Source: Solen grandis
Taxonomy: Eukaryota > Mollusca > Bivalvia > Adapedonta > Solenidae
Direction of reading: 5' to 3'
DNA length: 64,000 nucleotides
NCBI GenBank assembly: GCA_021229015.1
Contig: CM037785.1
Span: 514,221 to 578,220, forward strand
Part shown: piece by piece, positions 46,941-58,466 of the stretch
Layout of the letters: the number at the start of each line of letters is the position of its first letter
How positions within the stretch are numbered: position 1 is the first letter of the stretch
Notes under the pieces: model-generated
Told to the model about the DNA's origin: nothing
The model's input: the letters and a program-made list of their open reading frames with translations, nothing else
Database searches by the model: none
Translations under genes and position numbers: made by a program

Positions 46941-47065
46941 GTTAACTGTGATTTTACAGAAGATATTTGCACATTATGTACCATTTGTGTTAGTCCACAA
47001 TATGTCAATGTTGTTTTATATTTTCTTTTTCATGAGATTTGAATTTTTATGAAATATAATGGACC
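46941..47065 (+). repeat. 3' part of the ~550-bp dispersed repeat, third copy
   Basis: AACTGTGATTTTACAGAAGA to TTTTTATGAAATATAATGG repeats the end of the copies at 23115 and 46050, and starts exactly where the PAN pseudo-exon ends. Confidence 0.7.
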
Positions 47066-47679
47066 TTAAAAATGAATAACTTTCCGAGTTCTCTAAATGC
47101 CCAAGATTATACTCACACCGAACTCGTTCGGAAACGTATTGCCACACACACACACACAAAAAAAAAAAGAAAAAAAGAAAAAGGCTCGTATACTACACGT
47201 ACGAGCAATGTGACATATATATAAATATAAATATTCCTGGAATTCTTCCGCGCTCGAGCCACCGGATGTCACTTATAAGCGAAGGACCGTCACAACGACT
47301 GTAATGAATAAATGGTCAACATAACGGAGATGTCAGTTAACTAAGGTACTAGAAGATATTTCATGAAAATGTGATCATGCTGCACAAAAAAAGATTTTTT
47401 CCCTGTAAAATTTAATTAATAAAATAAAATTAGAAAAGGATATCGACAAAATGAATAATTAAAACAATTTCAGAGAAAAACGTACTTGCACGAACTTCTA
47501 TTTATCATAAATATTAATTTTAATGTGCTATTTTTGAAAGAAATCAGAAAATATGAAGTTCACCACGTACACGCATATTAATAAGACAATTCAATTAATT
47601 TTAATTAAATAATTATTTTTTATTCCTAAATTAAGGCCTATTGATGTGTATCATTTACTTTTTCTCCGCCTTTACGACA

Positions 47680-47680
<1 letters not shown>

Positions 47681-47768
<88 letters not shown>

Positions 47769-47826
47769 CTTACTTTTATCTCTTCATTCATTCATTCATT
47801 CATTCATTCATTCATTCATTCATTCA
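47681..47826. repeat. Compound microsatellite (CTAT)n-(CT)n-(ATTC)n
   Basis: Three simple repeats follow each other: CTAT to ~47727, CT to ~47761, a short TTTCTT linker, then ATTC to 47826. Frames across it (YLSIYLSI, SLSLSL, FIHSFIHS) are artefacts. Confidence 0.95.
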
Positions 47827-48445
47827 GTTTCTATGCATTTATCTTATAGTATATATAGATTTATTATATATTTATCTATCTTGTCACTCAGTCAAATCTC
47901 AGGAAATTTCTTATTCGTATAACCGCTTTTATCTGAAACCGGTTGAATTCCCACAAATTTTGAAGTAAACGCTATCTTACGTCGGTACTCACGTGTATCA
48001 GTTCAATTAATCTTTCCCTTTTCAAACCATGTGACTTTTAGACCAACACATACTTTCAGTTTTACGCCCTAGTTTCCGCTCCTCTTGACGTCTCATTCTT
48101 GATTCCTATCGGTGATTAGCACATTTTAAGGGCACACTTTTCCCAAAGCGCACGTGAAAGCCGAGTAAATTCTTTCCCTCTATGACTGAAACTAGTGCAA
48201 TGTAATACTGTGCTGATGCTAATTTTCTCTTCAAGTAAATATTGAGCTTTGTCGAATATGCTTTAATTGCTCTTCGTCAAATATTTCAATTTGTTTGATT
48301 TCATTCTTTGAAATCTAATGGATTCGTTTATTAGCAGATGAAAGTTGTTTGTTAAACATAAAGTGGAAAATAACGACGGCAGCTATAATATTGTTGCTGA
48401 TCATGACTTTATCGATATTTACGATTTTATTGGTCGAATCCGCTT

Positions 48446-48755
48446 TTAAAGGCAAACGCACATCCAATAATTTTTTAATTTTTTTTTTACTATATAGACA
48501 AAGAAGGAAAATTAAAACATAATATTGAGTTATCTGCCATTGAAAATGACAGAAAAGAGCAAAAAAACAAAAACAAACTCATTTCCAGGGGCAGATAACT
48601 CAAAAAATAGAATAGTGACCACATTTTTTACCCATGCATTTGTTTCTTGTGTAATTCTCTATAATCATGCAAACTTTAAGAAAATTCTCATATTTTGATT
48701 TTCCTTCTTTGTCATAGATATAGTAAAAAAGGCTATTGGGCGCGTATGCCTTTAA
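48446..48755 (-). mobile_element. TTAAAGGC-type MITE (family 7), complete
   Basis: TTAA at both ends (48446-48449, 48752-48755). AAGGCAAACGCACATCC at the left pairs with GGGCGCGTATGCCTT at the right, and the pairing continues through TTTTTTACTATATAGACAAA and the complement of CTTCTTTGTC. Inside is a second inverted pair, GAGTTATCTGCC and GGCAGATAACTC. Confidence 0.8.
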
Positions 48756-48759
48756 ATCC

Positions 48760-50520
48760 TTTCAAGTATAGCTAAACATTTATACAGATTTTGATAAATA
48801 CAAAGTATACAAAAATAAATCAATACACATTTTATTTTATTTCTTTAACATCAGTCTGGAGACACTGTTAATAACTTAGAATATTGTTTTTGAGAGCGAG
48901 TATTATTCAATTTCCACACTGATCTATTATACCGGAGATCATCAGTCACCGCTGAAAAGTGCACGATAAGTTATTACATAATCATTAAAACCCTCTCTCA
49001 GGCAATTTTACAAAACTTGGCATACAGCATAAATAAATAATAAGCAATCGATATTTATCAAAATATGTAAATAAAGTAATATTTTAGGGGAAAAAAGAAT
49101 ATGCATTACATTTATGAAATGTTTATAGCTGATTTCTGATATCTACAATACATTTACTAATATATTATGGAGGATATTTGCTTTTATTTTATGCTAACTG
49201 CTGCTACGTACCCATATACATACCCTTCATAAATAAAAAAGTAGTTCCGGTAGATCTATATCACTCCCAATGTGGGATATGGATTTTATCTCACTGACAG
49301 AACACAGTATCACCAGTTAGCATAAAATAAATGTCAGTTTTTGCATAAAATGCGAATAGTTTATTTGCTGCAATGTGAATAATGTATATATAATACGGAT
49401 GATTTTCTCCTTTGTATATTCCTTGATTTACAAGGAAACTGTACAGTTTATCTATTATCAAGAACAGTTTCATCTTTCCGTGTAACTACAACAAAATACC
49501 AAAACAAAAGAAAACACTACCAAAGTTAAGATTAAGAAACACCAAGTAAGGTTTGTCACTAATAACACTCTCAAAGACGCTGAGGCGCTGAGTATCACTA
49601 AGACCTAATAACCTAACAGAGATCCGCAACTCTGATATAGGTAAAGAGAAAGCAAAAAGAAGCTCTCATAAAGTTTCGTGTACGATTATGTGACCACGAA
49701 ATAACGTGAGATGTGTAAAATTGCTCTTATTAATGATGAACATAGTGCATGAATTAATAATTAAAAATCATGAATTTATCTTCAATTGATTTCCGATTAG
49801 ACCAACTATGTATGTTTCACATTAGATTGCAGATCTCTTTTATGAGTGATACACTTTAAAGCGTCTGTCTGTAAAGCGTCTGCAGGATGTTGATTGTCTC
49901 AGTGAAATATCATTCAAATCCCGGTTACCGGTTTGTTTGTTTTCCATCAAGAGAAAAACGTTATTTCGGACAGTTTCATATCTCTGTTGAATAGATCTTT
50001 GGGAGTAACTACTATTCATGCTCGAACTGGGTCAAATTTTTACATCGAATCATGTTCGATTACTAAGTTTTCCTTGCGTATAATCAGTAAAGATTTCTGC
50101 ATTGTATCCAAATGATTTCCCCTGTAGCCATCTTCTGGAAAATTAAACCGTGTTAAGAAACTCATGCAATCGTTATTAAACAAACAAAAATGGAATTTCT
50201 GGTCATGATTATAGTTAATGCGGGATTGTCCCCGAATCATTAGCGTTAAATTAGTATGTATGTATTTGATATTTGTTTTAACACATATTTTCCATACTAG
50301 GCCAGTTGAAGTCTTTTTTTTATTTTCTTGGTTAATATTAAAACGCAACAACTAACCAAGCAAATAAGTTCGGGTTTTGAAACCGAATATTAATCGGTTT
50401 TCTCATCGGTTTGGCATCGGATGATTTCCGATCAATCGATTCGCCGTTTTTAAACCGATTCCGATCACTAATAGAAAACAAAACTGGTATAAGTAAAATA
50501 AATTGAGGATGGAAAAGATA
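48760..50520. other. Gene-free AT-rich stretch
   Basis: No exon or defined repeat is recognised. Short minus-strand frames (49291-49473, 50040-50351, 50338-50529) lack splice borders and family motifs. Confidence 0.4.
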
Positions 50521-50522
50521 TA

Positions 50523-50695
50523 CAGTCAAACCTGTCTTAAACGGTCAGTCTAGGAAACAAGAGAAAGTGAACGCTTAACAGAGGTGACCGCTAAATAAAG
50601 GTTAAACAAAATGCTCTAGTTTGGATTTATTAAAACTGACCGCAAAATTCAGACTGACCGCTTAATACAGGTAGCCGCTTATACAGTTTCAACTG
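50523..50695 (+). mobile_element. CAGT-type MITE (family 1), both ends intact
   Basis: CAGTCAAACCTGTCTTAAAC at the left and ACAGTTTCAACTG at the right, TA on both sides, 173 bp. Confidence 0.85.
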
Positions 50696-50873
50696 TATGA
50701 TACATCAATACGGTAGATGAACAGCAATAACAGCGAGGTATCAGGTCAAGACAAAATGGCGTTTGATTTCGAAATCCCATCATAAATGTGTGACACATAC
50801 GGAACGCTCCTTTTGTCAAAGTAATTACAACGAGACGCGCCATCTGTCATATTAGCTTATTAACACACATTGA

Positions 50874-51074
50874 TTGCAATCAGATATGAGATTGACGAGT
50901 GCTTACGTTTCATCAAGGCGAACGTTAACGTGGAGAGATAATGTCCCTGAAGAAATAGGTTTTTCGGTGATTTATGACTTGTTTGGGAATCTCATGGGAG
51001 AAGGAAAAGCTCACTACCAGCGTAGTCTTGATAAAACAAAGAGAGCCTTTAATGAGATCATGATGCCAGACTGA
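50874..51074 (+). CDS. Unrecognised open frame, possible exon
   Basis: An acceptor-like TTGATTGCAATCAG precedes 50885. The frame then reads MRLTSAYVSSRRTLTWRDNV and continues EEIGFSVIYDLFGNLMGEGK to a stop. Composition is protein-like for its length, but no domain, partner exon or homologue is recognised. Confidence 0.2.
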   Translation: MQSDMRLTSAYVSSRRTLTWRDNVPEEIGFSVIYDLFGNLMGEGKAHYQRSLDKTKRAFNEIMMPD

Positions 51075-51208
51075 ACAAAGTCTGAAACGGGCATCGTTAG
51101 GCATGTGTCTATATAGAGAATGATATGCTACTGAACCTCAACTGTGATCATTACAAAGTTTATCAGACGAGGTTGGGAAAATTACAAACAAAAGGACCTT
51201 GCTTGACT

Positions 51209-51450
51209 ATTTGAGTTAACAGTCGCTTCGACAGTATTTCAGTCATACAGCGACGTCCAGCTAATTACAGGTGGAGGAAGACCCCGAATGTACGGAGGCA
51301 TCCGGGTAGAACCACCGACCTACCGCAAGCCAGCTAGAAGGCTTCCTCACATGAAAATCCGAATGACCCTGTCGGGATTCGAACCCACGCGGTGAGGGGC
51401 TGAGTGAGTGTTAAAGTCAGCGACTTTACCCTCTCGGCCACGGAGGCCCC
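51209..51450 (-). mobile_element. tRNA-derived SINE, type B, full copy
   Basis: The minus strand starts with a tRNA-like head GGGGCCTCCGTGGCCGAGAG, GGTAAAGTCGCTGAC, a long variable region and GGTTCGAATCC. This is the layout of a type II (Leu/Ser) tRNA. The body follows: TTTTCATGTGAGGAAGCC, GGTCTTCCTCCACCTGTAAT and GACTGAAATACTGTCGAAGC. Copies at 20960, 21295, 53785 and 60150 share the body. Confidence 0.8.
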
Positions 51451-52596
51451 GAACCTTGCTTCCTTACTTTTGTTAAACAACTTCGGTGAAGGGATATGCC
51501 TGTTTTGGCGTCATGTAAATTTTTAAAAAATGTCCTTTTAACTATCATTGCTGTACATTTTCCTGCACATAGCGTTATTTAAAATGCATTGACTGTGAAT
51601 GCGCATAAGTTTGTAAAATGCAAAAGGAAGCTTATGTTTTGTTTAAAACGAAATATGTGATGGATTACACATTGATATGTAGACAAATGAATATATGAAT
51701 ACAAATCCAGAAATGTACATTACAGAACGTAAGAAGTAGTGCGTGAAATCAACCCTAGTCACAAGATTGAATATTTTATCATCTGATTTTGTTGATTATC
51801 ACATATGACCAGCCAACCAACTACCTTGTATAGGAAGTATTTCTCTCGAGGTATATCTTGTTTGTTTTATACAACTTTATCAATATGATTTAAATACCGG
51901 CTGAATACACTCTATTAAACCGACAAATAGAATAAGGGCGGAGAATTAATTTGGTCAACGAAACAACAGTTAACCCAAAGCATGATTTCTATTTGTTGTC
52001 TGGTCTTATTTTTCACAGTAATAACAAGTGTGCTAGCGTGACTAGCGTGACTTTTTTTCTTGTTTGGTTGTTTTTGTTGTTGTTTTGTATGTATAAGAAT
52101 ATCTACCAATGAAAATTATAAAAAATATTAATTCGGCACTGCCTTACGTCATCCTACGTCATAAGTGAGGTTAGACAGCTACGCCGAAAAATATCGGGAG
52201 ATGGTTGCCCGAATATTTTACTTATTTCTACACATAACTGTTTATTAGTTCATCTAATTTGCAATACTGAAAATATCATACAGATTACCCAGCTATCTTA
52301 TTTATAACGATCACCCAGACCTTGTCTCACTGCCATCTTATTCCTTGCCCTCCGTGTCTGATTGCTGAACTTTTACTTGATTGTTTTCTTTTATTTGATA
52401 TGGGCAGAGAAAAATATTCGTTATAGTGTCTCTTTCCTAACGTTTGTGGAACATCATATCTCTTGAGAGTTGTATGTGTTATCAGAAACAATAAGCTTGA
52501 AGCAAAATCGAGCATAATTGTTTGGTCCAGAAAGTGACATTTAAACTCATAGAAGATCACCATGCATGATTCAAGACTTCATGAACGTAAAACAGA
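51451..52596. other. Gene-free stretch
   Basis: No exon or defined repeat is recognised. Confidence 0.4.
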
Positions 52597-52762
52597 TACG
52601 GTCACCTGTATTAAGCGGCCAACCTGTATTTAGTGATTGGTTTTAATATTGCTTAACTATAGTATTTTGTTTTATATTTAACCTTAATTTAGTGATCATC
52701 TCTGTTAAGATGTCATTTTCTCTTGTTCTCTTGAATGACCGCTAAAACAAGGTTGACTCTAC
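52597..52762 (-). mobile_element. CAGT-type MITE (family 1), diverged
   Basis: GTCACCTGTATTAAGCGGCC at the left and ATGACCGCTAAAACAAGGT at the right; the interior AACTATAGTATTTTGTTTTA matches the family. Confidence 0.7.
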
Positions 52763-52819
52763 CTACCTACCTATTATATTAATAAATTAATTACAGCTTA
52801 AAGACAGTAAGTTAATTCA

Positions 52820-53003
52820 TGCAGCTAAACCTGTGTAAACGAGCACCTCTACTTAGCAATCAAACTGTTTTAAACAGTCAATTTTAGAGTTCCGGTTTCA
52901 TAGTTTTCTTATCAGACTACAACCTCAACTTAGCAACCACCTGCTCTTAGCGACCATGTTTCTCTTGTTGCTTTGATTCACCGCTTACGGAAGGTTTGAC
53001 TGT
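52820..53003 (-). mobile_element. CAGT-type MITE (family 1), strongly diverged second copy
   Basis: CAGCTAAACCTGTGTAAAC at the left and CACCGCTTACGGAAGGTTTG with ACTGTTTA at the right. It lies only ~58 bp from the previous copy in the same orientation and is less like the consensus, which suggests an older insertion or a subfamily. Confidence 0.65.
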
Positions 53004-53112
53004 TTATCTTGTCCATGTGTTACACAAATACTATACCCATTTACTGCTTGGTTATAATCGATCGGGCCCCGTGTTCACCTAGCAAGTCACCGCTTTGGCT
53101 TGGAGTCCTGGC

Positions 53113-53262
53113 CCCGTGTTCTCGAAAATACTTAAGTACGAGCTCAAGCTCAGTTTTGAGTATCAAACTCAAACCAATATCGATAATAAATCCATAATTT
53201 GAGTCTGACTATTAAAATCATACTTAAATTTAATTATATTTTTCAAAAACATAGGTTCAGCT
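53113..53262. repeat. Interspersed repeat starting CCCCGTGTTCTCGAAAATAC
   Basis: CCCCGTGTTCTCGAAAATAC with TTAAGTACGAGCTCAAG is mirrored loosely by ATACTTAAATTTAA and TTTTTCAAAAACATAGG. A first, shorter hit (CCCCGTGTTCACCTAGC) lies at 53067. It appears to be a small inverted-repeat element. Confidence 0.45.
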
Positions 53263-53784
53263 GTATTTTCATTGAGATCCTTAATCATTCGAATAACATG
53301 TATACCAATGCTTGTGTTTAAATACAAGTGGCTTTGGCAAAAAAAAAAAAAGTCTTCAATCGTATTCAGTTAATGCCATTTCTTGGCAATCAGGTAAATC
53401 AGATGAACTAAGAAGATACAAATAAATAATTGAATTATAAATGTTTAATTCTGTATTAGTTTCGTAATGTAATAAGTTTACTATCATGTTTAATCAATAG
53501 AGTTTATTTTCACTCACAAAAAAAATGTGAGTATTTTCAAAGTTAAGCCATTATTTTATGTTTTTAACATTACAGATTGACGAGAACATAATTGAACCTT
53601 TCAGAATTTGTTAATAATTTGATAAACAGGGATAGGGGAGGTAACTAAAGCATATGCTTATACGATGCATTACCCGTGTTATCTCCCTTCTAAATAAATT
53701 GATTTACATTTATTGATATATGGATTAGTATGAAATAAAATTCTTCAAAGGGACTCAGAAGCCTGATTTACATCTTAACTTACA

Positions 53785-53895
53785 TGGCCCCTAACCGCAG
53801 TGGGTTCGAAACCCGGTGGAAGCCTTCTGCTTGGATTGCGGTACCTCAGCGTAGATCGACGTGTCTTTCCTACCTATAATTAGCTAGACGTCACT
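53785..53895 (+). mobile_element. tRNA-derived SINE, type B, partial
   Basis: GTGGGTTCGAAACCCGG, GGAAGCCTTCTGCTTGGATT and AATTAGCTAGACGTCACT. It stops exactly where the TTAA-flanked palindromic MITE begins. Confidence 0.65.
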
Positions 53896-54043
53896 TTAAG
53901 ATAAAGTCCCTTTATTGGTTCCGCTACGTCGTGGACCTCTACCAAGATAACCAAGGTACCCTAATGAACATTAGGAAACCTTGGTTATCTCTGTGAAAGG
54001 TCATGATGTCTGAAATGTAGCGGAACCATTACAGGGACTTTAC
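53896..54043. mobile_element. TTAA-flanked palindromic MITE (family 3)
   Basis: TTAAGATAAAGTCCCTTTAT at the left and CGGAACCATTACAGGGACTT at the right, with central arms GATAACCAAGG and CCTTGGTTATC around CTAATGAACATTAG. Relative to the other copies the centre is inverted, as expected for a near-perfect palindrome. It adjoins a SINE fragment. Confidence 0.8.
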
Positions 54044-55680
54044 ATGTCTACATGCTGGTGGAAAATTCCACGCACATTTCAGAAGTTAAATATCCTTATA
54101 CCCGTAGTCAAAGCAGTAGTGCGGGTGTGTTCATTACCTATTTAAATCTTGCTATCAAGTAAAAGTATATTAAGTACAAACGAAAAAAGACAATATTGCA
54201 AATATACACGAAAGCCATTCAAAGATTATAATTATAATACAAGTTGTCCTTTCTTTTGGTTTGCGACGACCGTAACATTGCATATTATTATACCGTACCG
54301 GATCTGGGTGGAAATCATGGAACGCTAGTCAGAAAATCTTTTTACTTTATGTTTTTTGGTCGTTGACAGACCACAGAGTAAGTTTTGTAACAGGAAAGTT
54401 TGTTATATTGAAGATCATAATTCATTACATTTATATATGTTGTATAGGTTTAGTGTCATTGAATTTGAATGGAAATGATGATATTATAGATGACCTTGAC
54501 ATTTATGCAAAGGGAAGTTGAAATATTTTTTTTCTTTGATTCGAAAAAAAAAGTTCTTACAACTCAAAAATACTAATCTCTTTCGACGATTACTGAGTAG
54601 AACCATTACTTGTATAATTATGCATATCCTTCATTGTAATTAAAGGGGTATTTCAACACTTGTGCCGCGATTGGCTTTTTTCATTGCTAGCGTTTTTCAA
54701 GTGACACGAAATCGCACGTTTCGGTTATAGTAGATATTGCGGAGTTGGTTGAGCGTTCAACACATTCAGACCAGTTTAATATATTTTTTCTACAACCTCA
54801 TGCGATTTTGAAAAACGTGTTTATAACTATTCATCTCTCAAATGTAATGACACCTACCGTTCTTATAAGAATGTTCAACAATTTGAAACTTTAATATATA
54901 AAATAAATGCAACATAATTACATAAAATATCACGTTCTTTCAGTGGTATTGATTATTGCAGTGTCATCATTATGACTATTTTTAGAAACAATCAATTTCT
55001 TTTCTGAAATAAATGTTAAATTAATTGTCAATTATATTTTTTCTTTATTTCAACTTGACTTCACAAAAAATAAAGTACGAAAAAAATCGCCACGTGATAT
55101 TGTGAATGATAATGTACGGTAATGCGCAATTTAAGAGGAGAACAGATACAAAATTACCCAAAGAAATATATTCTTTTTTTTTGGGGGGGGGGGGGGGGGC
55201 GGATGGGGGTTATACGTATTGGGGGGGGGGGGGGGGGCGTATGGGGGGGTTATACGATTTCTCAAGACATGATCATGGTATAAGTACTTTTATTCAGAAA
55301 AAAGCAAATCGAGCATTTTTTCTAAGCTGAATTATGTACGTTGATTGTAAATTACAATGTTAGTTGAAATAGTATGTAAAAATTTATAAGGTTAATTAGA
55401 TATTTTCCAATTGAAAATATATAATCCATGACAGAAAGTCGGCTCAAAATAGATAGTTAAGATATTTCTGAATCATATCCAGAAAGAAAGCAAATTAAAA
55501 TTAGAAACACTGTTTTGGATTGTCTGTAAGGGCACTAATACTCAGGTAGGTGTTACATACTCATGCATATGACCGTTTTAAAAACATGTTACCCTTCTTA
55601 TGTATGATTAATATATGAAAATACAACTTCATATTCTAACCTGACTTTATAATGATGTTTGTGATTTAATTTACATTATA
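54044..55680. other. Gene-free stretch with poly-G tracts
   Basis: No exon is recognised. Two long G tracts (55184-55199, 55221-55237) are separated by GGATGGGGGTTATACG-like sequence that is repeated once. The glycine-rich frame through them is not credible. Confidence 0.5.
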
Positions 55681-55775
55681 CAGTGGAACCTGTATTAGCG
55701 GTCACCTGTATTAAGCGGTCAAACTGATTTTAGCGGTCAATTTTAATACTACCAAACTATAAGATTTTAACTTAA
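55681..55775 (-). mobile_element. CAGT-type MITE (family 1), truncated
   Basis: CAGTGGAACCTGTATTAGCG, CACCTGTATTAAGCGGTCAA and ACTACCAAACTATAAGATTT, then no further similarity; the right half is missing. Confidence 0.65.
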
Positions 55776-57822
55776 TTTATATTATGCAGTTCCAAACGGA
55801 AAATTTCAAGTACATTTAAGAAAAGAAAATGTGACATTGAATGAAATAGCTATATTTAAATTTCATTACAAATCTTTCTCAATCGGCCACCAGAAAATTC
55901 GAATCTTTCCTATTAAAATCAGCAACTACAATATTTCTGTTTGGACATTCTGAAATACGGAGGAGTACAAGATTTAAAAAAAATGTAAATACACCACGTA
56001 ACCAAATATTGTTGCATTTATAGACAAAACGCCGACCCACTTCACAAACAAACAAAAAACAAACAAACATACCACCATACTACAAGTATCTGTATGTATA
56101 TATGTATGTATTTGAATTCTGCAGCTACATGTACAGATATACATAGTACGGGTGTATATAAGAAAACCTCATCATCTGAAAGCCTGTATGATAACAGTAC
56201 AATGTATATATATATATATAGATAGATAGATATAGCGGTTATATATAAATATAGTAGCATCTCTTGTTAAACATAAACGGACATCACATTCAGATGATAA
56301 GTTATTGGTACTACTACTACTATTAATACTAGTTTCAGTATTGCTTCTGCTTTTTATGTTCACCAACTTTTCTGATGTACATGTTCAGCAATGCCTTGAT
56401 TACTTTCACTTAATAACACGGCGTTCAACGGATATAAAATTTCATATAATAAAAGGGTTAGTATTCCGTAGACAAAACCCGTTTCATGGCTTGTCACATG
56501 AATTGCGTAGGGGAAATATTTTTCCAATTCACGTGACTATTCAGTAAACGAACTTCTGAAGAGCTACGGTAGATTCTATGCTCATTTTTGTATACATTTT
56601 GTTCACGTTTCAGACCATTTAAACAAAAGATTGAATATGTCAGTCTGTTGTTGTGCCAAGTATATTGATGAGAAGCAAACAGTTGTAAACACACACAAAC
56701 AGCAAACTATATATACGCCATTAATGCGTCAAGTATACAAATCATACTTGAGTATTCAATTACCTTCCCAGCTATTGATCAAACTTCATTTTTCAAATCT
56801 ATTGTCTGAGATCTCACGGCAATCTTTCTTGTAGTCTTGACAATGCCAACACACAGGAAAGCGGCACACGTTGTTAAATTTTGGAGAAGTTAACCGGTCA
56901 ACACAGCTTTATCTACGTTGCTGTATAAACTGTTTAGGTTAAAGTGTAATGACTTTATAAGGACATGATTTATTCTTGTAAGTTTTTATTGTTGGTTTGG
57001 TATTCATTCTCTCTCTCTCTCTCTCTTATCAAACAACAACTGAATTTTATTTTTGTTGATGGTTTTCTCCTGTTTATGCAGATGTGTGATTTAATCTTTG
57101 ACCCACCTTTTGATGTGGTCAACATGGACGTCATGTATCATTGCATATATTTTGAAAATATTAAAATTAGGAGCTATATTATATGTATGCCACAGCGCAA
57201 TAGACCATTTAACTTATTTCAAAATGCGACGTAAACCTATGTTTATCTACATGCTCTTGCTTAATGCTACACATTGTTCAACGGGTAATACACGTGCATT
57301 TAATACACATGCATTTAATACACATGCATTTAAGCTTTTCCTCCAGTCACTAATTGGTCAATTAAATCAGTGAATTACACCGGTTATTGTTAATTCTCTG
57401 GTAAAATTGTATATTCTTATACCAGATGTATATAGACGTTAATACCAAGGGTTAAGGCAACTGTTAAGAAAAGAAACACATGATCACATTTTGTGTCATT
57501 TTATTTCGCAGCATATTTACATCTTATTTTCTTTATATTTGTTTTATCTAGCCCTCCGTAGTACCGTTATTTGTATTGTCTATTTGTAGCATGACAATAT
57601 AAGTGCACGTTGTGTCTTTCCTGTCTACACATAATCATCACCACATTCATTCATTATTTCCAAGTAATATACTGGCACCTTGTGTTGGCCTCAGTCTGTA
57701 AATAGTTACTTTCCCTTCCAATTTCTTCACGCATGCGCACTTCGATATGAGAGATTTACATGGCGCGAGTTATATCAAAAGTATTTGAACTGCACACTGT
57801 TGTGGTGTGCAGATTCCACATC

Positions 57823-57823
<1 letters not shown>
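55776..57823. other. Gene-free stretch
   Basis: No exon is recognised. It holds (TA)n and GATA simple repeats near 56203-56232, a CT run at 57008-57027 and three direct copies of ACACATGCATTTAA-like sequence at 57290-57333. Confidence 0.45.

Positions 57824-57870
<47 letters not shown>
57824..57870. repeat. Poly-C tract, 47 bp
   Basis: An uninterrupted C homopolymer; its true length is likely uncertain in the assembly. Confidence 0.9.
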
Positions 57871-57871
<1 letters not shown>

Positions 57872-58466
57872 AGTCTTGAACCTGAAGTAGAGCAAAAATC
57901 CCTAAGGTTGGCTGCAGTTTTAATGAAACAGAATTGGAACATGTATATTATTCCTGATACCTATACAATGTGAAAATATTGAAAAAAATATAGTTGGATA
58001 TTTAAACTATCGCACAATATAAGTGACCGGTGGACTGTTAGGGCGATGCGAAAAATTGTGTCCTACACAAAGATCCTAATGATTCGTTTGTCAGATGTAC
58101 AGATTTCTTCACATTCGGGAAAATGTTATTAGCGATGTGCTTTACGTGTTAGCAAACAAAATTTCACGAACTCGGAAGTTTTTCCCGAATGTTGGGAAAA
58201 ACTACACATTGACCAAAGAACCTATATGTAGGACACAGTTCAAAAGATATCTTAAAATTCTTTTACAGCATCCACAGAACTGATGTTTCATGGCCTTTGA
58301 CAGTCCTATCTCAAGTAACATCAATGAAGAACAAAACATTGCTGGCATTTCTATGCATGTTGCAAATAAATCTAATCACCAAAGTTACCAAATTACATAA
58401 TGGAAATGTTTCTAGGTGAACTGAGAGGACTATCCGCCTCAGTAAGGACTTAAACACCATACAGAT

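Noticed and set aside
47641..47922. Serine/leucine/isoleucine repeat frames
   Set aside because: They are translations of the CTAT, CT and ATTC microsatellites.
57680..57973. Open frame with a polyproline stretch
   Set aside because: The prolines are the translated 47-bp poly-C tract; the flanks show no family features.
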